Assembly: GCF_041903755.1 (NCBI RefSeq)
Contig: NZ_JBBWVE010000013.1
Location: forward strand, 91,898 to 155,897
From: Thiocapsa roseilacustris
Lineage (GTDB): Bacteria > Pseudomonadota > Gammaproteobacteria > Chromatiales > Chromatiaceae
Reading direction: 5' to 3'
Length of the DNA: 64,000 bases
Part shown: piece by piece, positions 8,135-16,381 of the stretch
How positions within the stretch are numbered: position 1 is the stretch's first letter
Layout: each line of letters begins with the position of its first letter
The notes under the pieces: generated by a model
Told to the model about the DNA's origin: nothing
Database searches by the model: none
The model's input: only the letters and a program-made list of their open reading frames with translations
Made by a program: the position numbers and the translations under genes

Positions 8135-9564
8135 AGATCCGCACGACTGTCGATCTCGCTCACCGCCAGCCCGTGTAGGATGCCTCTGATAATGGCGCGA
8201 CATTCTTCCTCGCGCTCGGACTTGCCCTTCCTGGCCGCGTTGAAGAACCGCGCCAGGTCGCGCTGCTGCGCGGCGGGCAGCTCCTCGGTGAACCCGGCAC
8301 GGCGGATTTCCTTCTCGGGAACCTTATCGGGTGCGTCTTCCTCCGCGGCCTGACGACCGTGCGACCAGTTCATGGCCCGCGCACTGTAGAGCACGATGCG
8401 ATCCAGGAGGACGAAGGGGAAGCGTGGATTGTGAACGGGCCCGACCGTGAAACGCTGCGTCCCCGAGGCGCGCTCGATGTTCAGTTTGGCCAGTGCCTTG
8501 CTCCCGACGAACCCCAGGACGCCGCCGGTTGCCGCACCGATCAGCGCGCCGGCTCCGAAGGTATGCCCGGCTGTCGAGAGGTCGATGGTCGCTCCCGAGG
8601 CCGCGCCGGCCGCCATGCCGACCAGTGCAAGCTGTCGTTTGGACAGACCGAGCGCCTGACTCACCTCCTCCGAAAGCAGATCCTTGCCGAGGATCGAATC
8701 CGGGGGCATGTGCCAGACATGATGGCGAAAATTCGCGCGGATCTGCTCCTGCGCATTCGTCTCGAGCTGGCGCAGCCCGTCTTCGAACGCCCTGGTCACC
8801 TCCTCCTTGACACGCTCGCGGCCGCTCTCGAAGACCAGCTTGCCCTCCTTCACGGTCTTGGACGCCTTGTAGGTGAGCGCCTCCTTGAGCAGATCCAGGA
8901 TGGTGGTGACGGCCTGATCGGTGCGCCGGTTCCAGTCGTGCTCGAAGGCATGGATGGCCTCCTCGACGAGCGGCTCCCAACGCTGATCGATGCTCTTGAG
9001 CGCCTGCAACAACCGCACGCGCTCGCCGTAGGTGGCGCGATGGGCGTTGAAGTCGCGCACCGAGTTGAACGCCTTAACGAGCGCATCGCGCCACTGGGTC
9101 ATGTAGCGCGTGTTGTTGGTGAGGTTGTTGAGGATCGCCATGCGCGGGCGGGCGGTCAGACGCAGCAGCTCGATCTCGACCCGATCCTTCTCCTTGATGC
9201 GCTTGGAGCCATCGACCACCAGGATGATGGCCGCACCCTCGGCAACCGGCTCGAGGAGCTCGCAGTCGTGCGTAAAGAGGGGGTCGGCCCGATGCGCGGC
9301 CACGAATGCCCGCGCCAGCTCGCGCTTGCCGCTTTGGGCTTGAAACCATTCCAGGATCGCGTTGGGATTCTGAAAGCCAGGGGTATCGATGAACTCGATC
9401 ACCGGCCGCCCGTCGATGATGACCGGGTAGACGTTCGACTCGGTCGTGGTGCCTGCACGTTTGTCGATCTGAATCAGGTCGTTTTCGGTGAGGGTCGCGA
9501 CCACGGAGGACTTACCGGCATTCGGGTGTCCCATGATCGCCAGTCTTGGAATCTTCCCGGACAT
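8131..9564 (-). CDS. DUF3482 GTPase, partner of the DUF2868 membrane protein
   Basis: A 477-residue Era/septin-like GTPase followed by a DUF3482 region. G1 is GHPNAGKSSV and G3 is FIDTPGFQNP; a threonine-rich switch I (RAGTTTESNV) fits G2. A canonical NKxD G4 is not obvious (ILNNLTNNT). The middle is helical, and a glycine-rich hydrophobic stretch (ALVGMAAGAASGATIDLSTA, then GALIGAATGGVLGFVGS) looks membrane-inserting, as in dynamin-like or IRG-type GTPases. The ATG at 9564 shares its A with the TGA of the upstream gene, so translation is coupled. This pair recurs in proteobacteria; its job is not established as far as I know. Confidence 0.85.
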   Translation of the reverse strand: MSGKIPRLAIMGHPNAGKSSVVATLTENDLIQIDKRAGTTTESNVYPVIIDGRPVIEFIDTPGFQNPNAILEWFQAQSGKRELARAFVAAHRADPLFTHDCELLEPVAEGAAIILVVDGSKRIKEKDRVEIELLRLTARPRMAILNNLTNNTRYMTQWRDALVKAFNSVRDFNAHRATYGERVRLLQALKSIDQRWEPLVEEAIHAFEHDWNRRTDQAVTTILDLLKEALTYKASKTVKEGKLVFESGRERVKEEVTRAFEDGLRQLETNAQEQIRANFRHHVWHMPPDSILGKDLLSEEVSQALGLSKRQLALVGMAAGAASGATIDLSTAGHTFGAGALIGAATGGVLGFVGSKALAKLNIERASGTQRFTVGPVHNPRFPFVLLDRIVLYSARAMNWSHGRQAAEEDAPDKVPEKEIRRAGFTEELPAAQQRDLARFFNAARKGKSEREEECRAIIRGILHGLAVSEIDSRADL

Positions 9565-11966
9565 CAGTCGTCTCCATCCTCGTGCGGGGGCGCAAGCATC
9601 TCCAAGCGCAGATAGGGGTCGGCCATCTGATCGATCTTGCGTTGCCAGTCCGTGTAGTCGAACGGGCGCATCGGCGGCAGACGGTCGTCGTCGGTCGGAT
9701 CGCCGACCAAGGCGAGCATGATCTGGGCGCGTGTCCCCGCCGCGACGCGCAGCTCGCGCAGGAAGCGCAGGCTCTCCGTGATCGGGGGCTGCGAGCCGTC
9801 CTCGATCACGACCACCCGAGGCGGCGGCGCCTGCCAGTCGCCGCGATCGAGGAGACCGAGCGCATCGTCGGTCATTGCGCTGCCGGCGCCTACGGTCGCC
9901 GTCGCCGCAACCCGCCATCCGCAGAGGTGCATCAGCATCTGCTCCAGACGCGGGCGGTCCTCGTCCTCGAGGATGTCGTCGACGTCGACGTGCAGCAGAA
10001 GCAAACAGGCGTCGGGGGCAAAGCTGGCGACGTGCGCGAGTGTCGACGTCGGTGGTGTCGGAGCGGCGACCGCCGGCGTCGGGGCCGTCTCGGGGGGTAG
10101 CGTCGGCGTCTCTGCGATCCGTGGCTGGGCCGTGGGGTGCGCAGGCGGCTTAGCCGACGGCCTCTCCGGACCCTTCAAGTCCGATCTCTTCGAAACCGCA
10201 GGCTGTGCCTTCGCCTGCTTCGGCTCGGCTCGCGGCGTTGCGGGGACCGCAGGCGCCGCGGGCCCGGCTTCCGTCTCGGCGGACTTTTGCTCGGCCTGTT
10301 CGGCCGTTGGCACGGGCTCGGGGATCACCGGTGCAGCGGGCCCGAGCTCCGGCACCGCTGGCCGCTCGGGCTCGGGCTCGGGCTCGGGCTTGGCCTGACG
10401 AACCGATGGCGCGGCAGTGCGGTCGGTCTGACTTGAACCGGACGTCGCGACGACACCCTCCGCAACAACCGAAATTGCGTCGTCGCGAACCGTCGAGGAC
10501 GCCTCGGCCTCGCGGGGCTGCGCCGGTTGCTGCTTGGGCTCCGGTGCAGGAGACGCTTTCCCAGCATCGACAGGCGCGTACACCTGCGCAGGCGCGAGCG
10601 GAGGTGGCGGAGCCGGGGTCGGCGCCGCGTCCCCCGGCTCGACCCATCGAACCAGTCCATTGCGCCAAGGACGCGCCGAGGTGGTCGGGGTCGCCTCGGC
10701 CGGGCCATCCGGTCCCGCGGGACGCGGCTTGCGCGAGGTCGACACGGTCGGGATCGGCATCTCGGCGCCCCTCTCGCCGCCCGGGCGTCCCCCGCTCGGC
10801 GTCGTATCGAGGCGCGGCGAGAGCATGCGGGCATAGAGCGCCTGGGTGCGGCTGTGCGTGAAGGGCAGGCGCGCCAGGATCAGGCGCCGGGCCAGAACGG
10901 ACCCACCCCACAGCATTAACCTCGGCAGAAGCCCGTAGGTCGTGACGGCCAGGACGAGGAACGAGCCCCAGGATCGCAGATGCACGGGATCAGGTTTGAA
11001 GGTGGGCGTGGCGCTCGCCCAGTGCTCGAGAAAGATGCGCGAGCCGGCCACTTGCTCCAGGCTCGGGTAGCCGATGCCCTCTCCGAGCAGCCAGCTCCAA
11101 GGCAGCGCGATCAGTCGGGTCATGTCGAAGATCGTCTGCGGATGGACGTTCAGGGTCGAGCCCCAGCCGAAGGCCAGGTCAGTGAACCATTCCAGCAGCA
11201 GGGTGGTCAGGATGACACCGATATTGAAGGCAACCCCGAAGATCTGGGCCGGAATCAGCAACGGCAGATAGGCGACCGGGCCATAGACCGCGTACTGCGA
11301 TTTGAGAAGCCCCTGCCGGGCACGCGCCTGATCCTGAATCTCGGCCGCAGTATGACCGATGCGTTGGCGCTGAAGCCAGCTCGCAGCCTTGGCAACGAGC
11401 GGACGTACGACGTGCGTCAGGATGCCCGGCGCCGCGCCCGCGCCGCGCCCGCGCGCCTTGCGCAGCCCCCAGGCCGTGACGAGCGAAGCCACGAGCAGAA
11501 ACTGCACGATGACCAACAGAAACAGATACCAGGAAACGCTGACCGGGCGGGTTCCGTCGTAGCTGAGCAGCGCGGAGGCCACGCCGATGCCGAGGATGAA
11601 TCCGACGACCGCGAGCAGCAGGGTGACCAGACGCTCGGCGCTACCGAACGCCGCTCCCGGCAGGACCCCGCGCATCTCCGGAAGCTCTGCATTACGGCGT
11701 GCCGCCAGCCATCGGCGCAGGCTAAAGCGCCGATGTGCAGGGGTGTGCGGCGGCTGATCGCCGATCTCGGGCGCGATCGCGTCGAGGTAGAGCGAGCGAT
11801 CGCGCTCGGCTAGGGTCTTGCGCGCCGACGGCTGCTCGCGCAGCTCGCGCTCGTCGGCATCCAAGTAATACTCGAAGTCGATCAGATCGGCGACCGTCCA
11901 GTCGCGCGCCTCATCGGACGCCGCGTGGACTTGGGTCGAATCGGCCGGATGATGTTTGAAATCCAT
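9564..11966 (-). CDS. DUF2868 membrane protein with long proline-rich linker
   Basis: An 800-residue membrane protein. The N-terminal ~430 residues fit DUF2868: a DLIDFEYYLDADE opening, then hydrophobic segments around residues 105-130, 145-165, 240-265 and 340-360. Residues about 430-640 are a low-complexity Ala/Pro/Glu-rich linker. A compact C-terminal region (from SFAPDACLLLLHVDVDDIL to the end) looks globular, with HVDVDD and VVVIEDGSQPP. It is the first gene of a two-gene unit and is translationally coupled to the DUF3482 GTPase, suggesting a membrane anchor and receptor for it. The ATG at 11966 was taken as the first good start. Confidence 0.82.
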   Translation of the reverse strand: MDFKHHPADSTQVHAASDEARDWTVADLIDFEYYLDADERELREQPSARKTLAERDRSLYLDAIAPEIGDQPPHTPAHRRFSLRRWLAARRNAELPEMRGVLPGAAFGSAERLVTLLLAVVGFILGIGVASALLSYDGTRPVSVSWYLFLLVIVQFLLVASLVTAWGLRKARGRGAGAAPGILTHVVRPLVAKAASWLQRQRIGHTAAEIQDQARARQGLLKSQYAVYGPVAYLPLLIPAQIFGVAFNIGVILTTLLLEWFTDLAFGWGSTLNVHPQTIFDMTRLIALPWSWLLGEGIGYPSLEQVAGSRIFLEHWASATPTFKPDPVHLRSWGSFLVLAVTTYGLLPRLMLWGGSVLARRLILARLPFTHSRTQALYARMLSPRLDTTPSGGRPGGERGAEMPIPTVSTSRKPRPAGPDGPAEATPTTSARPWRNGLVRWVEPGDAAPTPAPPPPLAPAQVYAPVDAGKASPAPEPKQQPAQPREAEASSTVRDDAISVVAEGVVATSGSSQTDRTAAPSVRQAKPEPEPEPERPAVPELGPAAPVIPEPVPTAEQAEQKSAETEAGPAAPAVPATPRAEPKQAKAQPAVSKRSDLKGPERPSAKPPAHPTAQPRIAETPTLPPETAPTPAVAAPTPPTSTLAHVASFAPDACLLLLHVDVDDILEDEDRPRLEQMLMHLCGWRVAATATVGAGSAMTDDALGLLDRGDWQAPPPRVVVIEDGSQPPITESLRFLRELRVAAGTRAQIMLALVGDPTDDDRLPPMRPFDYTDWQRKIDQMADPYLRLEMLAPPHEDGDD

Positions 11967-12336
11967 AGGGATGCGTCAAGACTCCTCGGTGCTGGTCCCT
12001 CGGTGCTCTTCAGGCACCCCTCGATGCGTGTTTCGGCGGCCTGTTGCCGGCGCCTGGAGCCGACGCACCGAGCTTGACGGAGTGCTCGGACGCGACCGGT
12101 CGGTCATTCTTATCCCTAATCTCAACTCGGGTCGAGCGCAACGGCGGCCGACCATTGCTCGAAATATCCCACAGTCCGGCCTTCAATTCACGTCCACGAC
12201 GTCGCTGCCCGAGCACATATCCTCCGCCGCGGGCGAGCGGCGCGCTCGTCATCCCGTCCAATCCCGTGCAATCCGTGCAAACAGGTGCCCGAGCATGGCA
12301 TCATCGGGGCTCCTCGGTGACTCACCGGAGCATGCC

Positions 12337-12708
12337 ATGACACGCAATTCGAGCCCCGCCATACCGCGCCTCGCGGTCCTCGCCGCAGCACTCGTCGCCG
12401 GCGGCGCATTCCTGTACATGGTGAAACTGATGCACGACATCTCCGGGAATGTCGCCCTGATGGCGGGCGAGATGGCATCCATGTCGGCCGACATGGGCCG
12501 GATGCGTCAGGACATGACCTCGCTCGCCCGAGACGTTTCCACCATGGGCCAACAGGTCGCCACCCTGCCCGCGATCGCCGAGGATATGGGTCGGATGCGC
12601 GTCGGCATGGAGCGTCTCTCGGGCATCGTCGGCGGAGGCGACCAGCTCCCCGTAGTCAACCCGATGGGCGTGATTCAGCAGATGATCCCCGGCAGCGACC
12701 GGCGCTAA
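12337..12708 (+). CDS. small membrane-anchored coiled-coil protein (123 aa)
   Basis: Starts MTRNSSPAIPRLAVLAAALV with one N-terminal membrane helix (about residues 11-32). It continues as a Met-rich amphipathic coiled coil with the repeated theme MxxDMGRMRxxM, and a short tail. GGAG lies 8 bases before the ATG at 12337; the frame is open further upstream but lacks such a signal. The bulk probably projects into the periplasm or cytosol as a helical rod. I do not recognise a named family. The TAA stop comes from repeat copy D. Confidence 0.65.
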   Translation: MTRNSSPAIPRLAVLAAALVAGGAFLYMVKLMHDISGNVALMAGEMASMSADMGRMRQDMTSLARDVSTMGQQVATLPAIAEDMGRMRVGMERLSGIVGGGDQLPVVNPMGVIQQMIPGSDRR

Positions 12709-12897
12709 ACCGCGTCCAGAGCGACATGCTAACTTTCGAGTGAGCTCGGAGTTTGGCGCATCTACGGGCCTTTGCGGGGACGCGGTTTAAAATAGTATAT
12801 TTTTTATTGTCTTAAACCGCGCCGGCTCCAGCAGTCGTCAAATCTGCCGGGGCCGATCCCATCCAAAAACATCGCATACGGCGCTGGGCGCGGTTTA
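12706..12897. repeat. TAAACCGCG two-module element, copy D
   Basis: The left module begins with the TAA stop of the preceding gene; the AT-rich linker reads AATAGTATATTTTTTATTGT. The right module ends GGGCGCGGTTTA. In the right module, 12824-12834 pairs with 12844-12854 as an 11-base stem with one G-T wobble and one mismatch around a 9-base loop. It lies 59 bases before glgX. Confidence 0.85.
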
Positions 12898-12956
12898 GAC
12901 ATCGATCGGCGTCCCATCGGGCGACGTCCGGATGGCCTCACGTCAGGAGAACGACG

Positions 12957-15029
12957 ATGGCAAGATACTCGGTTCAACCCGGCGGCTGGGACAACGCCGG
13001 GGCCAGGGCGACGGATGGCGGGGTGAACTTCTGCATCTTCTCGCGCTATGCCGAGCAGATCGAGCTGCTGCTCTTCGAGACGGCAGCCAGTCCCGAGCCC
13101 TACGAGATCATCGCGCTGGATCGGCAGGTCAATCGAACCTTCTTCTTCTGGCACATCTTCGTCGAAGGTCTGGGCGAGGGAGTCTTCTACAACTGGCGCA
13201 TCCAGGGTGCCTGCGACACCCGCGAAATCGGGTGTCGAATCGATTGCGAGAAGGCGCTCCTCGACCCCTGGGCCGTCACGGTCGATGATCGGCTATGGAA
13301 TCGCGAGAACGCCTGCCGCCCCGGCGACAACGTCGCCACCGCGATCCGCGCACAGGTGGTGCGCGACCGCTACGACTGGGAGGGCGACACGCCCCTGCAC
13401 ATCCCCCTGAACGCCGCGGTCATTTACGAGATGCACGCCGGCGGCTTTACGCGCCATCCCTCGTCCGGGGTCGCACATCCCGGCACCTTCGGTGCCGTGA
13501 TCGAAAAAATCCCCTATCTGAAGGACCTCGGGATCACCCATGTCGAGCTGATGCCGATCATGGCCTTCGATCCCCAAGACGTCCCGCCGAAGACTGCGGC
13601 CATGGGCCTCGAGAACTATTGGGGCTACAGCACCCACAGTTTCTTTGCGCCGCATCCCGGTTTCGCGCTCGATCCGTCGCGCGCCCGCGACGAGTTTCGC
13701 GATCTGATCAAGGCCCTGCACCGAGCCGGCATCGGCGTGATCCTGGATGTCGTCTTCAACCACACCGCCGAGGGCGGCAACAGCGGCCCGACGATCAGTT
13801 TCAAAGGGATCGGCAACGAGGTCTTCTATCATCTGGATTTCTCCGATCGGCGCATCTATCGCGACTACACCGGCTGCGGCAACACGGTGAACTGCAACCA
13901 TCCGATCGTCACGCGTTTTCTCATCGATGCCCTACTCTACTGGGTCCGGCAGATGCATGTGGACGGCTTCCGTTTCGATCTGGCCAGCGCCTTGGCGCGC
14001 GGCGAGGACGGCCATCCCCAGTATCACGCGCCGATCCTCTGGGCGACCGAGCTTTCACCTGCGCTCGGTCGTTCACATATCATCGCCGAGGCTTGGGACG
14101 CGGCGGGGCTGTATCAGGTCGGCGACTTTCCCGGATTTCGGTGGGCGGAGTGGAACGGACGCTATCGCGATCTGATGCGCAGCTTCGTCAAGGGCGATTT
14201 TGGCGTGATCGCCGAGGTGGCGACTCGGATGGCCGGCTCGAGCGATTTGTATCAGAACCGCGGGCGGCTGCCGAGCAATTCAATCAACTTCATCACCTGC
14301 CACGACGGATTCACCCTCTGGGATCTGGTGAGCTACAACCGCAAGCACAACGAGGCCAACGGCGAGGACAACCGCGACGGCCACAACGACAATCTGAGCT
14401 GGAACTGCGGCGTCGAAGGCCCGACCGACGACCCCGCGATCCTCGCATTGCGTCGACGCCAGGCCCGCAACTTCATCGCCATTCTGATGCTGAGCCAGGG
14501 TGTGCCCATGGTGCGATCCGGCGACGAGGTGCTGCAGAGCAAACAGGGCAACAACAACAGTTACTGCCAGAATAATGCCATCTCCTGGTTCGACTGGAGC
14601 CTGCTCGAGGACAACTGCGGAATGCACGACTTCGTCCGGCGCATGATCGCCTTTCGCCAGCGCCATCCGACCCTGCATCGCAGCCGGTTCTTGACCGGCG
14701 AGCCCGCAAGCGGTCATTCGTGGCCGGATATCGCCTGGCATGGGGTGGGACTCGCTTCCCCGGAGTGGGACGATCCCGCAGCGCAATCCTTGGCCTTCAC
14801 GCTCGCCGGGATCACCGTCGACGAGCCGCCTCTGCACGTCATGCTCAACATGGGAAAGGTGCCGTTGGAGTTTGCCGTTCCGCGGATCGACGGCTGGTCC
14901 TGGCACCTGGCGATCGACACGAACCGCGAACCCTCGATCATGGATCGTTCCGATTCGAGCCTGTCGTCCGGGTCGCGTGTCCCGGTCGGACAGCGCAGCC
15001 TGATGGTGCTCGAAGGCCGCGCCGCCTAA
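12957..15029 (+). CDS. glgX: glycogen debranching enzyme GlgX
   Basis: GH13 isoamylase-type enzyme hydrolysing alpha-1,6 branches of limit dextrins during glycogen breakdown. The N-terminal CBM48-like domain (GVNFCIFSRYAEQIELLLF) is followed by the barrel with ELMPIMAF, DVVFNHTAEGG, the nucleophile in DGFRFDLASAL, the acid in HIIAEAWDAAG, and the FITCHDGFTLWDLV region. Length 690 is close to the family norm. AGGAG sits 7 bases before the ATG. The stop TAA is the first TAA of repeat copy E. It heads a same-strand series glgX, gnd, zwf that would feed glycogen-derived glucose phosphate into the oxidative pentose phosphate route. Confidence 0.94.
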   Translation: MARYSVQPGGWDNAGARATDGGVNFCIFSRYAEQIELLLFETAASPEPYEIIALDRQVNRTFFFWHIFVEGLGEGVFYNWRIQGACDTREIGCRIDCEKALLDPWAVTVDDRLWNRENACRPGDNVATAIRAQVVRDRYDWEGDTPLHIPLNAAVIYEMHAGGFTRHPSSGVAHPGTFGAVIEKIPYLKDLGITHVELMPIMAFDPQDVPPKTAAMGLENYWGYSTHSFFAPHPGFALDPSRARDEFRDLIKALHRAGIGVILDVVFNHTAEGGNSGPTISFKGIGNEVFYHLDFSDRRIYRDYTGCGNTVNCNHPIVTRFLIDALLYWVRQMHVDGFRFDLASALARGEDGHPQYHAPILWATELSPALGRSHIIAEAWDAAGLYQVGDFPGFRWAEWNGRYRDLMRSFVKGDFGVIAEVATRMAGSSDLYQNRGRLPSNSINFITCHDGFTLWDLVSYNRKHNEANGEDNRDGHNDNLSWNCGVEGPTDDPAILALRRRQARNFIAILMLSQGVPMVRSGDEVLQSKQGNNNSYCQNNAISWFDWSLLEDNCGMHDFVRRMIAFRQRHPTLHRSRFLTGEPASGHSWPDIAWHGVGLASPEWDDPAAQSLAFTLAGITVDEPPLHVMLNMGKVPLEFAVPRIDGWSWHLAIDTNREPSIMDRSDSSLSSGSRVPVGQRSLMVLEGRAA

Positions 15030-15219
15030 ACCGCGTCCGGAGCGAGATGCTCATTGTCGAATGCGCTCGACGTTTGGTGAATCCACGCCCCTCAGCGGGG
15101 ACGCGGTTTAAAACAACATATTTTTTAATATCTTAAACCGCGCCGACTCCGACGGTCGTCACGTCTGTTCGGGCCGATCCCATCCAACAACATCGCATAC
15201 CGCGCCGGGCGCGGTTTAA
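15027..15219. repeat. TAAACCGCG two-module element, copy E
   Basis: Lies between glgX and gnd. The first TAA is the glgX stop. Linker AACAACATATTTTTTAATAT; the right module holds the conserved GGGCCGATCCCATCCAAC and ends GGGCGCGGTTTAA, 38 bases before the gnd start. It therefore sits inside a likely transcription unit. Confidence 0.85.
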
Positions 15220-15256
15220 TCTCCGACCCTTCATCCGCCAACAGGGGAAACGCCTC

Positions 15257-16273
15257 ATGCAACTCGCAATGATCGGCCTCGGCCGAATGGGCGCCAACAT
15301 GGTGCTTCGACTCATGCGCGCCGGACATCGGTGTGTCGTCTATGATCGGGATCCCGCCGCAGTCGCGGCGCTGGTGTCCGAAGGCGCTGTCGGCGCGCAG
15401 GACATGGCCGATCTCTGCGCCAAGCTCGAAGCACCTCGCAATATTTGGATCATGGTCCCGGCAGCCGTCGTGGACCGCGTTATCGACGACCTGATCCCCC
15501 ATCTCGCCGCCGACGACACCATCATCGACGGCGGCAACTCGAACTACCGCGACGACATCGCCCACGCGAAGCGCCTCGCATCCAAGGGGATCCACTTCGT
15601 CGACTGCGGGACGAGCGGAGGCGTCTGGGGTCTGGAGCGCGGCTACTGCCTGATGATCGGCGGGGAGGACGAGGCGGTCGAGCGGCTCGATCCCGTCTTC
15701 GCCGCCCTCTCGCCCGGCCCGGGCGAGATCGAGCGCACAGCCGGTCGGAGCGGCGACTTCAGCCGCTCCGAGCAAGGCTATCTGCACTGCGGCCCCAACG
15801 GTGCAGGCCATTTCGTGAAGATGGTTCACAACGGCGTCGAGTATGCCCTGATGGCCGCGTACGCCGAAGGCTTCAACATCCTCAAGCACGCAGGGGTCGG
15901 GCTGGATGAGCACACAGTGGATGCCGAGACCGCGCCGCTGGCCAATCCCGAGCATTATCAGTACCGCATTGACGTCGGCGAGGTCGCCGAGGTCTGGCGT
16001 CGCGGCAGCGTGGTCGCCTCCTGGCTTCTGGATCTGACGGCGACGGCGCTGCGCGCGGACCCGCAGCTCGAAGGATTCGGCGGTCGCGTCTCGGACTCGG
16101 GCGAGGGCCGTTGGACCTGCCTCGCGGCGATCGAGACCGGCACACCGGCGCCCTTGCTCACCACAGCACTCTTCGAGCGCTTCAGCTCGCGCGGCGAGGC
16201 GGATTTCGCCAATCAGATCCTCTCGGCGATGCGCTATCAGTTCGGCGGTCATCACGAGAAGCCCGAACGTTAA
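15257..16273 (+). CDS. gnd: decarboxylating 6-phosphogluconate dehydrogenase, short (YqeC-like) type
   Basis: Converts 6-phosphogluconate to ribulose 5-phosphate and CO2 with reduction of NAD(P). The nucleotide fold opens with IGLGRMGANM. Substrate motifs DGGNSNYRDD and HCGPNGAGHFVKMVHNGVEY include the catalytic Lys and His-Asn set. At 338 residues it is the short form rather than the ~468-residue E. coli enzyme. AGGGGAAA precedes the ATG. The TAA stop (16271-16273) lies in repeat copy F. Adjacent to zwf, its pathway partner. Confidence 0.93.
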   Translation: MQLAMIGLGRMGANMVLRLMRAGHRCVVYDRDPAAVAALVSEGAVGAQDMADLCAKLEAPRNIWIMVPAAVVDRVIDDLIPHLAADDTIIDGGNSNYRDDIAHAKRLASKGIHFVDCGTSGGVWGLERGYCLMIGGEDEAVERLDPVFAALSPGPGEIERTAGRSGDFSRSEQGYLHCGPNGAGHFVKMVHNGVEYALMAAYAEGFNILKHAGVGLDEHTVDAETAPLANPEHYQYRIDVGEVAEVWRRGSVVASWLLDLTATALRADPQLEGFGGRVSDSGEGRWTCLAAIETGTPAPLLTTALFERFSSRGEADFANQILSAMRYQFGGHHEKPER

Positions 16274-16356
16274 ACCGCGCCCAGCGGGGTATGCGATGTT
16301 TTTGGATGGGGTCGGCCCCGGCAGACTTGACAAACGTTGGAGCCGGCGCGGTTTAA
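16270..16356. repeat. TAAACCGCG element, single module (copy F)
   Basis: Only the GCGCC-type module is present, in reverse orientation, 87 bp long: TTAAACCGCGCCC at the left, GGCGCGGTTTAA at the right. It contains the conserved ATGCGATGTTTTTGGATGGG and CGGCCCCGGCAGACTTG. No AT linker or second module is found. It supplies the gnd stop, and its right end is 25 bases before the TTG start of zwf. Confidence 0.85.
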
Positions 16357-16381
16357 CTTGAAGAAAAAAAGGAGAGATCCC

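Noticed and set aside
8359..9615. A 418-codon frame antisense to the DUF3482 GTPase
   Set aside because: The GTPase motifs on the minus strand are clear; this frame has none.
16337..16381. ATG at 16337 as the zwf start
   Set aside because: It lies inside repeat copy F; the TTG at 16382 has a proper ribosome site and gives normal length.
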